Positions 34,894 through 43,658 of a stretch of DNA of 64,000 bases are shown in pieces (the first letter of the stretch is position 1; every line of letters starts with the position of its first letter). A model generated the notes under the pieces. The model was not told where the DNA came from and searched no databases. It saw only the letters and a list, made by a program, of their open reading frames with translations. Origin of the DNA: Changchengzhania lutea (lineage in GTDB: Bacteria > Bacteroidota > Bacteroidia > Flavobacteriales > Flavobacteriaceae); the NCBI RefSeq assembly GCF_006974145.1, contig NZ_CP039456.1, positions 1,456,001 through 1,520,000 on the forward strand, read 5' to 3'. The translations under genes and the position numbers were made by a program.

Positions 34894-36462
34894 ATGGCAT
34901 TGGAAAAAATAGAAAAAGACCATTATTATCATATTTTCAATCGAGGTATAAATAGCGCTGTTATTTTCAAAACAGAAGATAATATGGCTTATTTTCTAAA
35001 ATTAATTGAGGAACATTTAGCAAAAAAGGTCGATGTCATTGCATACTGTTTAATGAATAATCATTTTCATTTAGTTGTTAAAATAAATGAAGGAGGTGCG
35101 TTGGCCACTCAAGCTTTTTCAAATCTTTTCAATGCCTATGCTAAGGCATTTAACAAGCAGCAGATTAGGACTGGAAGCTTGTTTGAAAAAAATTTTAAAA
35201 GAAAAAGAATACTTAATGAGGATTACTTAAAAAATGTTATTATTTACACACATAATAATCCTGTAAATCATAATATTTCCAAGTTTGCTGAGGATTATAA
35301 GTTTTCATCTTATAGCCAGTATCTATCTGAAGAAAATAACAACAATAAATTATTGTCTAAAAATGAAATTCTTAGACTTTTTGATTCAATAGCTAATTTT
35401 GAAATTGTGCACAAACAAACAAACAACTTAGGTTTAGACCTACAAGATTTTGAAAACCTTGCAGGACAAGAAACCTCAGGACAAAACGAGAAGCTTAACC
35501 TGCAAGGTCTCAAAGACCTTGTAGGTTTTTCAGTCAAAGATAAATTCTATAAATACATACAAGAATTACAAGATACCATCACCTCAAGATTAGAAATTGT
35601 AGATGGTAAAGCTAAATTTCAAGAAGATTTGTGGCAACGTCCCGAAGGCGGTGGCGGACGTACACGCGTTATCGAAAACGGCAATGTTTTTGAAAAAGGC
35701 GGCGTTAATATCTCAGGAGTGCATGGGAAGTTACCTAAATCTATGCAAGCCTATTTTAAAGTTGGTGACGTTGATTTTTTCGCTTGCGGATTAAGCCTCG
35801 TATTACACCCTAAAAACCCAATGGTTCCCACAGTGCATGCCAATTGGCGCTACTTTGAAATTTACGATGAAAAAGATGGCTCCTCCCCTTCGGGGAGGTC
35901 GGGAGGGGCTTCTTGGTTTGGTGGTGGGCAAGATTTAACACCTTATTATCTGTTTGAAGAAGATGCTATTCATTTTCACCAAACCTGCAAAACAGCTTGC
36001 GACAAGCATAATTCTGACTTTTATCCAAATTACAAAAAACGTTGTGATGAGTACTTTTACAACACGCACCGACATGAAGGTCGAGGCATAGGTGGTCTCT
36101 TTTTTGATTATTGCAAAGCTTCTGAACATATGACTATGGAAAATTGGTATAACTTTGTAACCGAAGTCGGCGACAGTTTCCTTGAAGCCTATGTGCCTAT
36201 AGTAGAAAAAAGAAAAGACTTAGCATATACCAAAGCACAGCGCAATTGGCAAGAAATCCGTCGCGGACGCTATGTAGAATTCAATTTAGTGCACGATAAA
36301 GGCACACTATTCGGTTTAAAAACCAACGGACGTATAGAAAGTATTCTTATGAGTTTGCCACCACATGTGCAATGGGTATATGACCATCATCCAGAAGCTG
36401 GAAGTGAGGAAGCAAAACTTTTAGAGGTATTAAAAAACCCTGTAGATTGGATAAACAAATAA
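34894..36462 (+). CDS. hemF: Transposase-HemF chimera: oxygen-dependent coproporphyrinogen III oxidase with N-terminal RAYT
   Basis: One open frame codes for a Y1 transposase (about 180 residues), a REP-derived linker (LQGLKDLVGFS) and a complete HemF from 35536 (KDKFYKYIQELQDTI). HemF blocks include QEDLWQRPEGGGGRTRVIEN, GVNISGVHGKLP, NPMVPTVHANWRYFEIYDE, FGGGQDLTPYYLFEEDAIHF, GIGGLFFDYCK and FNLVHDKGTLFGL. HemF oxidatively decarboxylates coproporphyrinogen III. The codon at the usual start is GTC, not ATG, so HemF has no obvious start of its own. The frame is also open upstream to 34813. An 11-residue insert (SSPSGRSGGAS) before the FGGGQDL loop comes from a palindromic repeat. Whether the chimera is cleaved, translated internally or inactive is unknown. 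Confidence 0.85.
   Translation: MALEKIEKDHYYHIFNRGINSAVIFKTEDNMAYFLKLIEEHLAKKVDVIAYCLMNNHFHLVVKINEGGALATQAFSNLFNAYAKAFNKQQIRTGSLFEKNFKRKRILNEDYLKNVIIYTHNNPVNHNISKFAEDYKFSSYSQYLSEENNNNKLLSKNEILRLFDSIANFEIVHKQTNNLGLDLQDFENLAGQETSGQNEKLNLQGLKDLVGFSVKDKFYKYIQELQDTITSRLEIVDGKAKFQEDLWQRPEGGGGRTRVIENGNVFEKGGVNISGVHGKLPKSMQAYFKVGDVDFFACGLSLVLHPKNPMVPTVHANWRYFEIYDEKDGSSPSGRSGGASWFGGGQDLTPYYLFEEDAIHFHQTCKTACDKHNSDFYPNYKKRCDEYFYNTHRHEGRGIGGLFFDYCKASEHMTMENWYNFVTEVGDSFLEAYVPIVEKRKDLAYTKAQRNWQEIRRGRYVEFNLVHDKGTLFGLKTNGRIESILMSLPPHVQWVYDHHPEAGSEEAKLLEVLKNPVDWINK
35438..35465. repeat. REP copy 1 of the AACCTGCAAGG family
   Basis: ACCTACAAGATTTT / AAAACCTTGCAGG form an imperfect stem. It is translated as part of the linker between transposase and HemF. 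Confidence 0.65.
35497..35527. repeat. REP copy 2 of the AACCTGCAAGG family
   Basis: AACCTGCAAGGTCT and AGACCTTGTAGGTT pair around a 3-base loop (CAA). It is 31 bp, the same length as the copy at 36470-36500 and identical to it except in the loop region. It lies 6 bases before the normal HemF reading. Confidence 0.8.
35880..35913. repeat. REP-like hairpin inserted in frame inside hemF
   Basis: CCTCCCC-TTC-GGGGAGG, then TCGGGAGGGG, matches the layout at 33501-33532. It encodes SSPSGRSGGA between YDEKDG and WFGGGQDL, where other HemF proteins I know have only a short loop. The insertion is a multiple of three and leaves no stop. Confidence 0.75.
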
Positions 36463-36469
36463 ACGTAAC

Positions 36470-36500
36470 AACCTGCAAGGTTTTGACAACCTTGTAGGTT
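36470..36500. repeat. REP copy 3 of the AACCTGCAAGG family, between hemF and hemB
   Basis: AACCTGCAAGGTT and AACCTTGTAGGTT form a 13-bp stem (one G-U pair) with a 5-base loop. It fills most of the gap between the hemF stop and the hemB ATG at 36514. Confidence 0.8.
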
Positions 36501-36513
36501 TAAAATATAAAAT

Positions 36514-37503
36514 ATGTTCCCTTTAAGAAGAAACCGAAGATTAAGAACCAATGAAGCCATTCGTTCTTTAGTTAGAGAAACCATTATTTCACCAAACGAT
36601 TTTCTTGTGCCGCTTTTTGTGGTAGAAGGCAAGGGCGTGAAAGATGAGATTCCATCCATGCCCAACTACTATCGATATAGTTTGGATTTGCTTGAAAAGG
36701 AAGTTAAAGACCTTTGGAACCTCGGCTTAAAATCGGTATTGCTTTTCGTGAAAGTGCCAGATGATTTAAAAGACAACAAAGGCACCGAAGCCTTAAACCC
36801 AAACGGCTTGATGCAACGCGCCATCAAAACCGTAAAAAACGCATGCCCAGATATGCTGGTCATGACCGATGTGGCACTAGATCCTTATTCCGCTTACGGG
36901 CATGATGGAATCATTGAAAACGGACAAATTTTAAATGATGAAACTGCCAGTATATTGGCAGAAATGAGCGTTTCACATGCTCAGGCTGGAGCTGATTTTG
37001 TGGCACCCAGCGATATGATGGACGGACGTATACTTTCTATTCGTGAGGCTTTGGAAAATGAAGGATTTATCAATACAGGTATCATGAGTTATTCTGCAAA
37101 ATATGCCTCAGCATTTTACGGCCCGTTTCGTGATGCTCTGGATTCTGCGCCTGTAGATCTGGTGGATATTCCAAAAGATAAAAAAACCTATCAAATGGAT
37201 TATGCCAACCGGTTTGAAGCACTTAAAGAAACCCACATGGATATTGATGAAGGTGCCGACATAGTGATGATTAAACCTGGCTTGTGTTATTTAGATATCG
37301 TGAGGGAAATTAAAAATGAGGTGGATGTGCCAGTTGCGGTCTATCAAGTGTCTGGTGAATATGCTATGCTAAAGGCTGCTGCCGAAAAAGGCTGGTTAGA
37401 CCACGATGCGGTTATGATGGAACAGATTACAGCGATTAAAAGAGCGGGGGCAGACATTATTGCGAGCTATTTTGCCAAGGATGTTGTTAAGCTAATTATT
37501 TAG
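36514..37503 (+). CDS. hemB: Delta-aminolevulinic acid dehydratase (porphobilinogen synthase)
   Basis: The 329-residue enzyme condenses two 5-aminolevulinates to porphobilinogen. The N-terminus RRNRRLRTNEAIRSLVRET is typical, and the Schiff-base lysine lies in ADIVMIKPGLCYLDIV. The metal-site region reads DVALDPYSAYGHDG, lacking the cysteines of zinc enzymes, so it is likely of the Mg-dependent class. It is the last gene of the plus haem arm. Its leader holds a REP hairpin (36470-36500) that could affect its expression. Confidence 0.95.
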   Translation: MFPLRRNRRLRTNEAIRSLVRETIISPNDFLVPLFVVEGKGVKDEIPSMPNYYRYSLDLLEKEVKDLWNLGLKSVLLFVKVPDDLKDNKGTEALNPNGLMQRAIKTVKNACPDMLVMTDVALDPYSAYGHDGIIENGQILNDETASILAEMSVSHAQAGADFVAPSDMMDGRILSIREALENEGFINTGIMSYSAKYASAFYGPFRDALDSAPVDLVDIPKDKKTYQMDYANRFEALKETHMDIDEGADIVMIKPGLCYLDIVREIKNEVDVPVAVYQVSGEYAMLKAAAEKGWLDHDAVMMEQITAIKRAGADIIASYFAKDVVKLII

Positions 37504-37574
37504 ATTTTTATCGCTTATTTGTATATTCTTTCATAATAAATTTTTATCATTGTGATTATTAGCCTACAATTTCG

Positions 37575-40085
37575 ATGATTAAATCCTACTTATTTTTTTT
37601 CTTATTCTTTATTTCTGTCCAATATGGTTTTGCGCAATTGGAAGCGCATTTAATTTCTAATGAAGGCTGGGTCAAAGGTAATTTGGTAGAAATTGGTATT
37701 AACTCAAAAGGTGTGTATGGTGCGAATACATTAAATAAGCCGGTTTCTTTTCATAATAATAGAGAAACTGACAATAACCTATTTGGCTTTATCGCAAATC
37801 CGCTGGATGACGGATGGGTAGACTATGATGGTGATTTTTTCTCACCTGGTGATCCTGAAGAGGGTTTTGCTATTGAAATAAACGGTGTGAATTACAACAA
37901 TAATAATGGGATTGATGTATCGCAAATTCCTGGAAAAATTTCTGGTGTTAATGTCATATCCTCAGATTGTTTTGAAAATATTGCGCAAATTTCATGGGAA
38001 GGCAATGTAGAAGGACTCAATATCAAAAGATATTACAGTATTACCCAAGATGGACTTTTTATTCAAATGACTACATTTATTAAAAACCTATCTGATACTG
38101 CAAAATCCAATATCTTTTTTATGCACAACGTAGATCCAGATAATAATGTAACGCTCAGCTCACGTTACGAGACAAATATGGAGCTTATTTCTCAAGCGAG
38201 TTCCGTAACAGATCAAACTTGTCTGGTCACTGCCTCACAAGACGCGCTCTCTACACCTCAAGATATGGATGGCTCTAATGTGAGTTTATATGCTAAAAAT
38301 GATAAAGCCAGAGTCTGTTTTGGTGGTTTTAATAATAGGTCTGCAAGTGATGTATGGAACGGTTCTGGCTTCACGAATACAGAAGGCTCGATAACAAACA
38401 ATGTTGATGAGGCCATTTCTATTGCATTTAATTTAGGCGACATTCCGCCGAACGAATCTATTAGATTTACTTACTATTATATATTGGAAGAGGTTGATGA
38501 ATCATTTGTCCCATTCATTGTAAATGCTATTCAGGACAACCCAAGCATATGTGACGGACAAGATGGTAAACTTATATTTTCTGGTTTAACCGAAGGGGTG
38601 TCGTATGGTATTAGTTATGTTGATGATGGCGTTTTAGTCCCTGAAGAAAACTATATCGCAGATAGTGATGGTGTTGTTGAAATAACCAACTTAGATGCAG
38701 GCTCGTATTCTAATGTGGCATTAAATTTTTCAGGTTGTGATACAACCATTAATACAGTCTTTGAATTAAGAGATCCTGAGCCACCAAACTTCACTATAAA
38801 TAAAAGAGATTATACAAGTTGTGCAAACCCTGAAGGTGAACTTGTATTTTCAGGATTAACACCGCTTACAAGTTATGCTATTGAATTCAGTCATCATGGC
38901 ATCCTTAACGAACCTCAAGATATAATTGCCAATTCTTACGGTGAAATTATTTTTAGTGATTTATTATCTGGGGTCTATACCGACTTTGTCTTAGAACAAT
39001 ATGAATGCATTACAACAAGTAAGGAAATCGTTAAAATAATTGGTCCTGTAACCCCAACCTCCTATCAAATACCGAATCAGTTTTATTGCGACGAGGATTA
39101 TGACCACATCACCCAAATTGATTTATCGATTTTAGATGATTTTGTTCTTGGTTCAGATTCAGCCTCAACGTATATAGTGAGTTACCATAATACCGAAGAA
39201 GACGCTATAAGCGATGTTGTTCTTAACGCATCAGATTACACAGCAATGGGTGAGGTTACCTATGTGCTCTATGCTAAAAAAACCCATAACGGATCCGGAT
39301 GTTATTCATACTTACCATTTACAATCACAATAAACCTTCCCCCGGTTTTTGATATTGACGACACTTTGATTTGTTTAAACAGTGACGATACTGTTAATCT
39401 AGACTATCAATTACCTATTCTTTATACAGGTTTATCGGATGCCACACATAATTTTGAATGGTTTTTCGAGGGCGTGCAAATTCCGGGGGAATCGTCAAGC
39501 CAATTAACTGTTACCAGTGACGGCGATTATGCTGTGACAGCTACCATAATAGAAACGGGATGTAATTACATCAAAGAGGCCACCGTATACCCTTCTGGCC
39601 CTCCGCAATTGCTAGACGTGGTGGTGACGTCTGTACCGTTTTCTGAAAACCATACTGTAGACATTACTGCTAGCGGTTATGGGGAATATGTTTTTTCCGT
39701 GGATGATGGTGCTACGCAACAATCCAATCAATTCACTAACTTAAAATCTGGATACCATACGTTTCAAATTATTGATGTAAAAGGTTGTGGCACTGTTAAT
39801 GTCGAAAAATTACTTATTGACTACATGAAAGTTTTTACCCCTAATAATGACGGATATAATGACTATTGGCAAATTATTGGTATAAATGCCCTAATTCAAC
39901 CAATAATTTACATTTTTGATAGGTATGGTAAACTATTAAAACAGCTCAACCCCAATGCAAGAGGGTGGGATGGTACATGTAATGGTAAAGTATTGCCAAG
40001 TTCAGATTATTGGTTCAAAATTATTTATAAAGACGATAACAACATCGAGCGTGAGTTTAAAGAGCACTTTACTCTAAAGCGTTAA
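37575..40085 (+). CDS. Surface protein with T9SS type B (gliding motility-associated) C-terminal domain
   Basis: The 836-residue protein has a signal peptide (IKSYLFFFLFFISVQYGFA). The N-terminal region of about 330 residues is beta-rich with conserved acidic loops; it is followed by repeated modules of about 80-90 residues (CDGQDGKLIFSGLTEGVSY and CANPEGELVFSGLTPLTSY are parallel starts). The C-terminal domain (from about 750: MKVFTPNNDGYNDYWQI, FDRYGKLLKQL, WDGTCNGKVLPSSDYWFKI, HFTLKR) is the CHU_C type B signal for type IX secretion. It is likely cell-surface or secreted; ligand unknown. Confidence 0.88.
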   Translation: MIKSYLFFFLFFISVQYGFAQLEAHLISNEGWVKGNLVEIGINSKGVYGANTLNKPVSFHNNRETDNNLFGFIANPLDDGWVDYDGDFFSPGDPEEGFAIEINGVNYNNNNGIDVSQIPGKISGVNVISSDCFENIAQISWEGNVEGLNIKRYYSITQDGLFIQMTTFIKNLSDTAKSNIFFMHNVDPDNNVTLSSRYETNMELISQASSVTDQTCLVTASQDALSTPQDMDGSNVSLYAKNDKARVCFGGFNNRSASDVWNGSGFTNTEGSITNNVDEAISIAFNLGDIPPNESIRFTYYYILEEVDESFVPFIVNAIQDNPSICDGQDGKLIFSGLTEGVSYGISYVDDGVLVPEENYIADSDGVVEITNLDAGSYSNVALNFSGCDTTINTVFELRDPEPPNFTINKRDYTSCANPEGELVFSGLTPLTSYAIEFSHHGILNEPQDIIANSYGEIIFSDLLSGVYTDFVLEQYECITTSKEIVKIIGPVTPTSYQIPNQFYCDEDYDHITQIDLSILDDFVLGSDSASTYIVSYHNTEEDAISDVVLNASDYTAMGEVTYVLYAKKTHNGSGCYSYLPFTITINLPPVFDIDDTLICLNSDDTVNLDYQLPILYTGLSDATHNFEWFFEGVQIPGESSSQLTVTSDGDYAVTATIIETGCNYIKEATVYPSGPPQLLDVVVTSVPFSENHTVDITASGYGEYVFSVDDGATQQSNQFTNLKSGYHTFQIIDVKGCGTVNVEKLLIDYMKVFTPNNDGYNDYWQIIGINALIQPIIYIFDRYGKLLKQLNPNARGWDGTCNGKVLPSSDYWFKIIYKDDNNIEREFKEHFTLKR

Positions 40086-40167
40086 AAGGCTTAAAATAAG
40101 CTTAGTCTTAAATCCATCATTTTATAGATAAGAGTTTTGTAAATTAGCACAACAAAAATTATTTTTA

Positions 40168-41250
40168 ATGAGTACATTACTTTTCTGGGCAGCTATTTCT
40201 ATATTCTTTTCTTTTTTGTGTTCCATTCTTGAGGCCGTTTTGCTAAGTGTAACACCAACGTTTATTAATGTAAAAAAACAAGAAGGAAAAGATTACGCAT
40301 TGACTTTGGAAACTTTAAAAAAGGACGTCGACAAACCTTTAATTGCTATCTTGACATTAAACACCATTGCTCATACTTTGGGAGCAATGATGGTGGGTAT
40401 TGAAGCGGAAAAGCTACCGTATAAAATCGAACTTTTTGGAATAAATACTGTTGGCGTGGTTTCAGCCATTATGACATTTCTAATTTTAGTGGCTTCAGAA
40501 ATAATACCAAAAACCATTGGGGCTACCTATTGGAAAAAGTTAGCCAATTTCACCTCGAAAGCTTTAGTAATTTTAATCTTTCCTTTAAAATATTCAGGTA
40601 TTTTATGGCTGTTGCAACTCACCACAAAACTTATTGGAGGAAAAGGTCATGGCAGTGTACTGAGTCGGGAAGGGTTTTTAGTCATGGCAGATATGGCTCA
40701 TGAAGAAGGGGTGTTTCAAGAAAATGAAAGTAAAATTATAAGAAACCTGCTCACCTTTAAAGAGGTGTTTGCCAAAGACGTGATGACCCCACGCACAGTT
40801 ATGCAAGCGGAAGACCAAAATACGACTGTTGAAGATTTTTTTAATAAAAACCTCAACCTTCGCTTTTCAAGAATTCCCATATACGAAGAGTCTTCAGACA
40901 ACATAAAAGGGCTGGTTCTAAAAGATGAAATTTTTAAAGAAATGGCGCTTGATAATAATTTAAAAAAATTATCAGAGTTAAAACGAGATATTATTATAGT
41001 GGATCGAAATTTACCGATTCCAAATTTATTCGAACAACTGGTTGAAAGCCGTAACCATATGGCTTTAGTCGTTGATGAATACGGATCTGTTAGTGGTTTG
41101 GTAACGATGGAAGATGTTATTGAAACTTTGTTAGGGTTGGAAATAATGGATGAAAGCGATAATGTTTCAGACTTACAAGTGCAAGCCAGAAAAAATTGGG
41201 AAGCACGGGCCAAAAGACTAGGCATCATTGAAACTAAAGACATCAACTAA
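40168..41250 (+). CDS. CNNM transmembrane and CBS-domain protein
   Basis: The 360-residue protein has an N-terminal CNNM (DUF21) region with three or four helices (SILEAVLLSVTPTFINVKKQ, ASEIIPKTIGATYWKKL). A CBS pair follows (about 210-335: FAKDVMTPRTVMQAED and VVDEYGSVSGLVTMEDVIETLLG). It lacks the C-terminal CorC/HlyC transporter-associated domain. Relatives take part in Mg or Co transport. Its stop overlaps the ogt start (TAATG). Confidence 0.88.
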   Translation: MSTLLFWAAISIFFSFLCSILEAVLLSVTPTFINVKKQEGKDYALTLETLKKDVDKPLIAILTLNTIAHTLGAMMVGIEAEKLPYKIELFGINTVGVVSAIMTFLILVASEIIPKTIGATYWKKLANFTSKALVILIFPLKYSGILWLLQLTTKLIGGKGHGSVLSREGFLVMADMAHEEGVFQENESKIIRNLLTFKEVFAKDVMTPRTVMQAEDQNTTVEDFFNKNLNLRFSRIPIYEESSDNIKGLVLKDEIFKEMALDNNLKKLSELKRDIIIVDRNLPIPNLFEQLVESRNHMALVVDEYGSVSGLVTMEDVIETLLGLEIMDESDNVSDLQVQARKNWEARAKRLGIIETKDIN

Positions 41251-41723
41251 TGGAAAGCTGTATCATATCTTCACCTTTAGGGTTTACTAAAATCACAGGA
41301 AATGAAGATGGTATTAGTGCTATAACAATATTAAATTCGGAAGAAATAGCCACAGATATCATTCCAATAACACTAGAGGATTGCGTGATGCAGCTTCAAG
41401 AATATTTTGAAGGAACGCGAGAGCAATTCGACCTTAAGTTAAATCCGCAGGGGACCGAGTTTCAGAAAGGAGTTTGGACGCAATTAGCGCAAATTCCATA
41501 CGGAAAAACAACATCATACTTAGAACTGTCTAAACATCTTGGTAATGTAAAAGCTATTCGTGCCGTAGCTAATGCCAATGGCAAAAACCCGTTATGGATT
41601 ATTGTGCCCTGTCACCGTGTTATTGGCAGTGACGGCAGTTTAACTGGTTATGCAGGTGGCCTACATAGAAAGCAATGGTTGTTGGAACATGAAAGCCCCT
41701 ATAAGCAGCAATCGTTATTTTAA
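41250..41723 (+). CDS. ogt: Methylated-DNA-protein-cysteine methyltransferase
   Basis: The 157-residue suicide DNA-repair protein transfers O6-alkyl groups from guanine to its own Cys. The active site is WIIVPCHRVIGSDGSLTGYAGGLHRKQWLLEHE, with the Cys in PCHRV. The preceding IPYGKTTSYLELSKHLGNVKAIRAV is the HTH. It has the short single-function architecture without an Ada domain. It is coupled to the CNNM gene by overlapping stop and start. Confidence 0.93.
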   Translation: MESCIISSPLGFTKITGNEDGISAITILNSEEIATDIIPITLEDCVMQLQEYFEGTREQFDLKLNPQGTEFQKGVWTQLAQIPYGKTTSYLELSKHLGNVKAIRAVANANGKNPLWIIVPCHRVIGSDGSLTGYAGGLHRKQWLLEHESPYKQQSLF

Positions 41724-41796
41724 ATCACCTTTATTCTATTTCTACTTATAAATAAATCAAATATTTCCTATATTTAATTTAACTAAACGTTTACAA

Positions 41797-42948
41797 ATGA
41801 ATTTTTTAAAAAACCTCATAAAAGGGATTGCTATAATATTTGGCTTATTAATCATCATACTCTACATCACAGATACCGATTATTTAATTAAAGCTGTGAG
41901 AACGATATATTTAAAAGGACACACCACCGCATTTTTACAAGATTATAAAGAATTTGATAATCAAATTATTAAAAATGCCACACCCCAACCTTGGCCAAAT
42001 CACAAAGATTATAATATTGCTAAAGAAACAGAAGCGCTTAATGACATAAATAAATCTAACGGAACTGTTGCTTTCGTCATTATAAAAAATGACAGTATTT
42101 GGTTTGAAAACTATTATGATGGGTTTTCAGAAGATTCAAAATCAAATTCCTTCTCGATGGCCAAAAGCTATGTTTCAGGACTTTTAGGGAAAGCTATTCA
42201 AGAGGGTTATATAAAAAGTCTAAATCAACCGGTTTGCGATTTCCTTCCAACATTTTGCGAAGGTTTAGCGGCTAAAATGACGGTTGGTGATTTATCAAGC
42301 ATGGCATCAGGAACCAATTGGGATGAGGCTTATTATTCGCCACTATCCATCACTACCCGTGCTTATTTTGATGATGATTTAGAAAAAGTGATGTTGGGCT
42401 TAAAAGCGGTTGAACAACCTGGGGGGAAATTCAAATACTCCAGTGGAGATACGCAGATGCTCGCCATGGTTATTGAAAAGGCGACCGGTAAAAAAATGTA
42501 TGATTACTTAACCGAAAGTTTTTGGAAACCTCTTGGAAGTGAAAATCAAACATTATGGCAAGTAGACAGCGAAGCCCACGATTTAGTTAAAGCCTACTGT
42601 TGCATTGCCAGTAATGCTAAAGATTTTGCGCGTTTTGGGAAATTATATAAAGACCATGGTAAATGGAAAGGTAAGCAAATTTTAGATTCATCCTTTGTGG
42701 CGAAATCCCTAAAACCACGATTTCCTGAAAGTCCAGAATATGGCTATGGTTGGTGGTTAAAACGTATTAATGACAAACAGTTTTTTATGATGCGCGGACA
42801 TTTAGGACAGTACGTTATCGTGGAGCCAAATGATAATATTATTATTGTCCGTTTAGGGCATTCCAAAGGAAGCAATAAGCAAGTGGGGGCATTTACTGCA
42901 GACATATCCACTTATATTGAAGAGGCTTATAACATGTTAGAAGAATGA
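41797..42948 (+). CDS. Serine hydrolase of the beta-lactamase/class C family
   Basis: The 383-residue protein has an N-terminal membrane helix (about 6-27). The catalytic SxxK is in SFSMAKSYVSGLLG, the second motif YSSGD (YxS/N type) in KFKYSSGDTQMLAMV, and a HxG triad element in MMRGHLGQYVIVEP. It is likely a periplasmic, membrane-anchored esterase or peptidase, not necessarily a beta-lactamase. It overlaps the next gene by 4 bases (ATGA). Confidence 0.85.
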   Translation: MNFLKNLIKGIAIIFGLLIIILYITDTDYLIKAVRTIYLKGHTTAFLQDYKEFDNQIIKNATPQPWPNHKDYNIAKETEALNDINKSNGTVAFVIIKNDSIWFENYYDGFSEDSKSNSFSMAKSYVSGLLGKAIQEGYIKSLNQPVCDFLPTFCEGLAAKMTVGDLSSMASGTNWDEAYYSPLSITTRAYFDDDLEKVMLGLKAVEQPGGKFKYSSGDTQMLAMVIEKATGKKMYDYLTESFWKPLGSENQTLWQVDSEAHDLVKAYCCIASNAKDFARFGKLYKDHGKWKGKQILDSSFVAKSLKPRFPESPEYGYGWWLKRINDKQFFMMRGHLGQYVIVEPNDNIIIVRLGHSKGSNKQVGAFTADISTYIEEAYNMLEE

Positions 42949-43658
42949 TTTCAAAACTAAATCTTGAAAACATCTTATTCCTGGATATTGAAACCGTTCC
43001 AGAAACTCAATATTTTTCTGATTTAGATGACACAAAACAAACGCTCTGGGAGCACAAATCAAAATATCAGAGGAAAGACGATATTACAGCTGAAGAATTT
43101 TATGAGCGCGCTGGTATTTGGGCCGAATTTGGTAAAATAGTATGCATATCTGTGGGCTACTTTACCTTTCAGGGTGACACTAGAATGTTTAGGGTCACTT
43201 CGTTTTATGGCGATGAAATTAAAATCTTAAAGGATTTCAAAAACTTGTTAATGTCGCACTTTAACGAGACCAAACATTTGCTTTGTGCCCACAATGGAAA
43301 GGAATTTGACTTTCCATATATAGCACGCCGCATGATTATTCATCATATCAAATTGCCTTATAAACTGAACTTGTTTGGCAAAAAACCATGGGAGGTTCCA
43401 CATCTAGATACTTTAGAATTATGGAAATTTGGAGACTATAAAACCTATACCTCTTTAAAGTTATTAACGAATGTTCTAGGCATCCCATCGCCTAAAGATG
43501 ATATTGATGGCAGCGAAGTATATAGGGTATACTACGAAGAAAATGAAGTAGATCGCATTATTGTTTATTGCGAAAAAGATACCATTGCCGTGGCACAAAT
43601 ATTCTTAAGATTAAGAGGCGATGCGCTTTTAGAGGGTGATGAAATTATTCATGTATAA
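42945..43658 (+). CDS. Predicted 3'-5' exonuclease (PolB-like, DnaQ fold)
   Basis: The 237-residue protein has exonuclease motif I in ILFLDIETVPETQYF (DxE), motif II around LLCAHNGKEFDFPYIARR, and motif III in VDRIIVYCEKDTIAVAQIFLR (Y..xD). This matches the family of predicted exonucleases related to DNA polymerase B proofreading domains. Its substrate is unknown. It is coupled at both ends (4-base overlap upstream, stop abutting the next ATG downstream). Confidence 0.85.
   Translation: MISKLNLENILFLDIETVPETQYFSDLDDTKQTLWEHKSKYQRKDDITAEEFYERAGIWAEFGKIVCISVGYFTFQGDTRMFRVTSFYGDEIKILKDFKNLLMSHFNETKHLLCAHNGKEFDFPYIARRMIIHHIKLPYKLNLFGKKPWEVPHLDTLELWKFGDYKTYTSLKLLTNVLGIPSPKDDIDGSEVYRVYYEENEVDRIIVYCEKDTIAVAQIFLRLRGDALLEGDEIIHV

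Larger units (their letters stand above)
34854..35527 (+). mobile_element. REP-associated tyrosine transposase unit inserted at the hemF 5' end
   Basis: A Y1-type (IS200-like, RAYT) transposase frame starts at 34894 (MALEKIEKDHYYHIFNRG). The HUH metal motif is in MNNHFHLVVKI and the catalytic Tyr in VIIYTHNNPVNH. It is bordered by palindromes: AGGCCTGACAGGTCT at 34854-34868 on the left, and two AACCTGCAAGG-type hairpins (35438-35465, 35497-35527) on the right. Such transposases mobilise REP sequences. There is no stop codon before hemF, so its frame runs straight on. Confidence 0.8.

Noticed and set aside
41797-42948. A resistance beta-lactamase
   Set aside because: SxxK and YxS motifs are shared by many class C-like esterases; the sequence has an N-terminal membrane anchor and no evidence for antibiotic hydrolysis.
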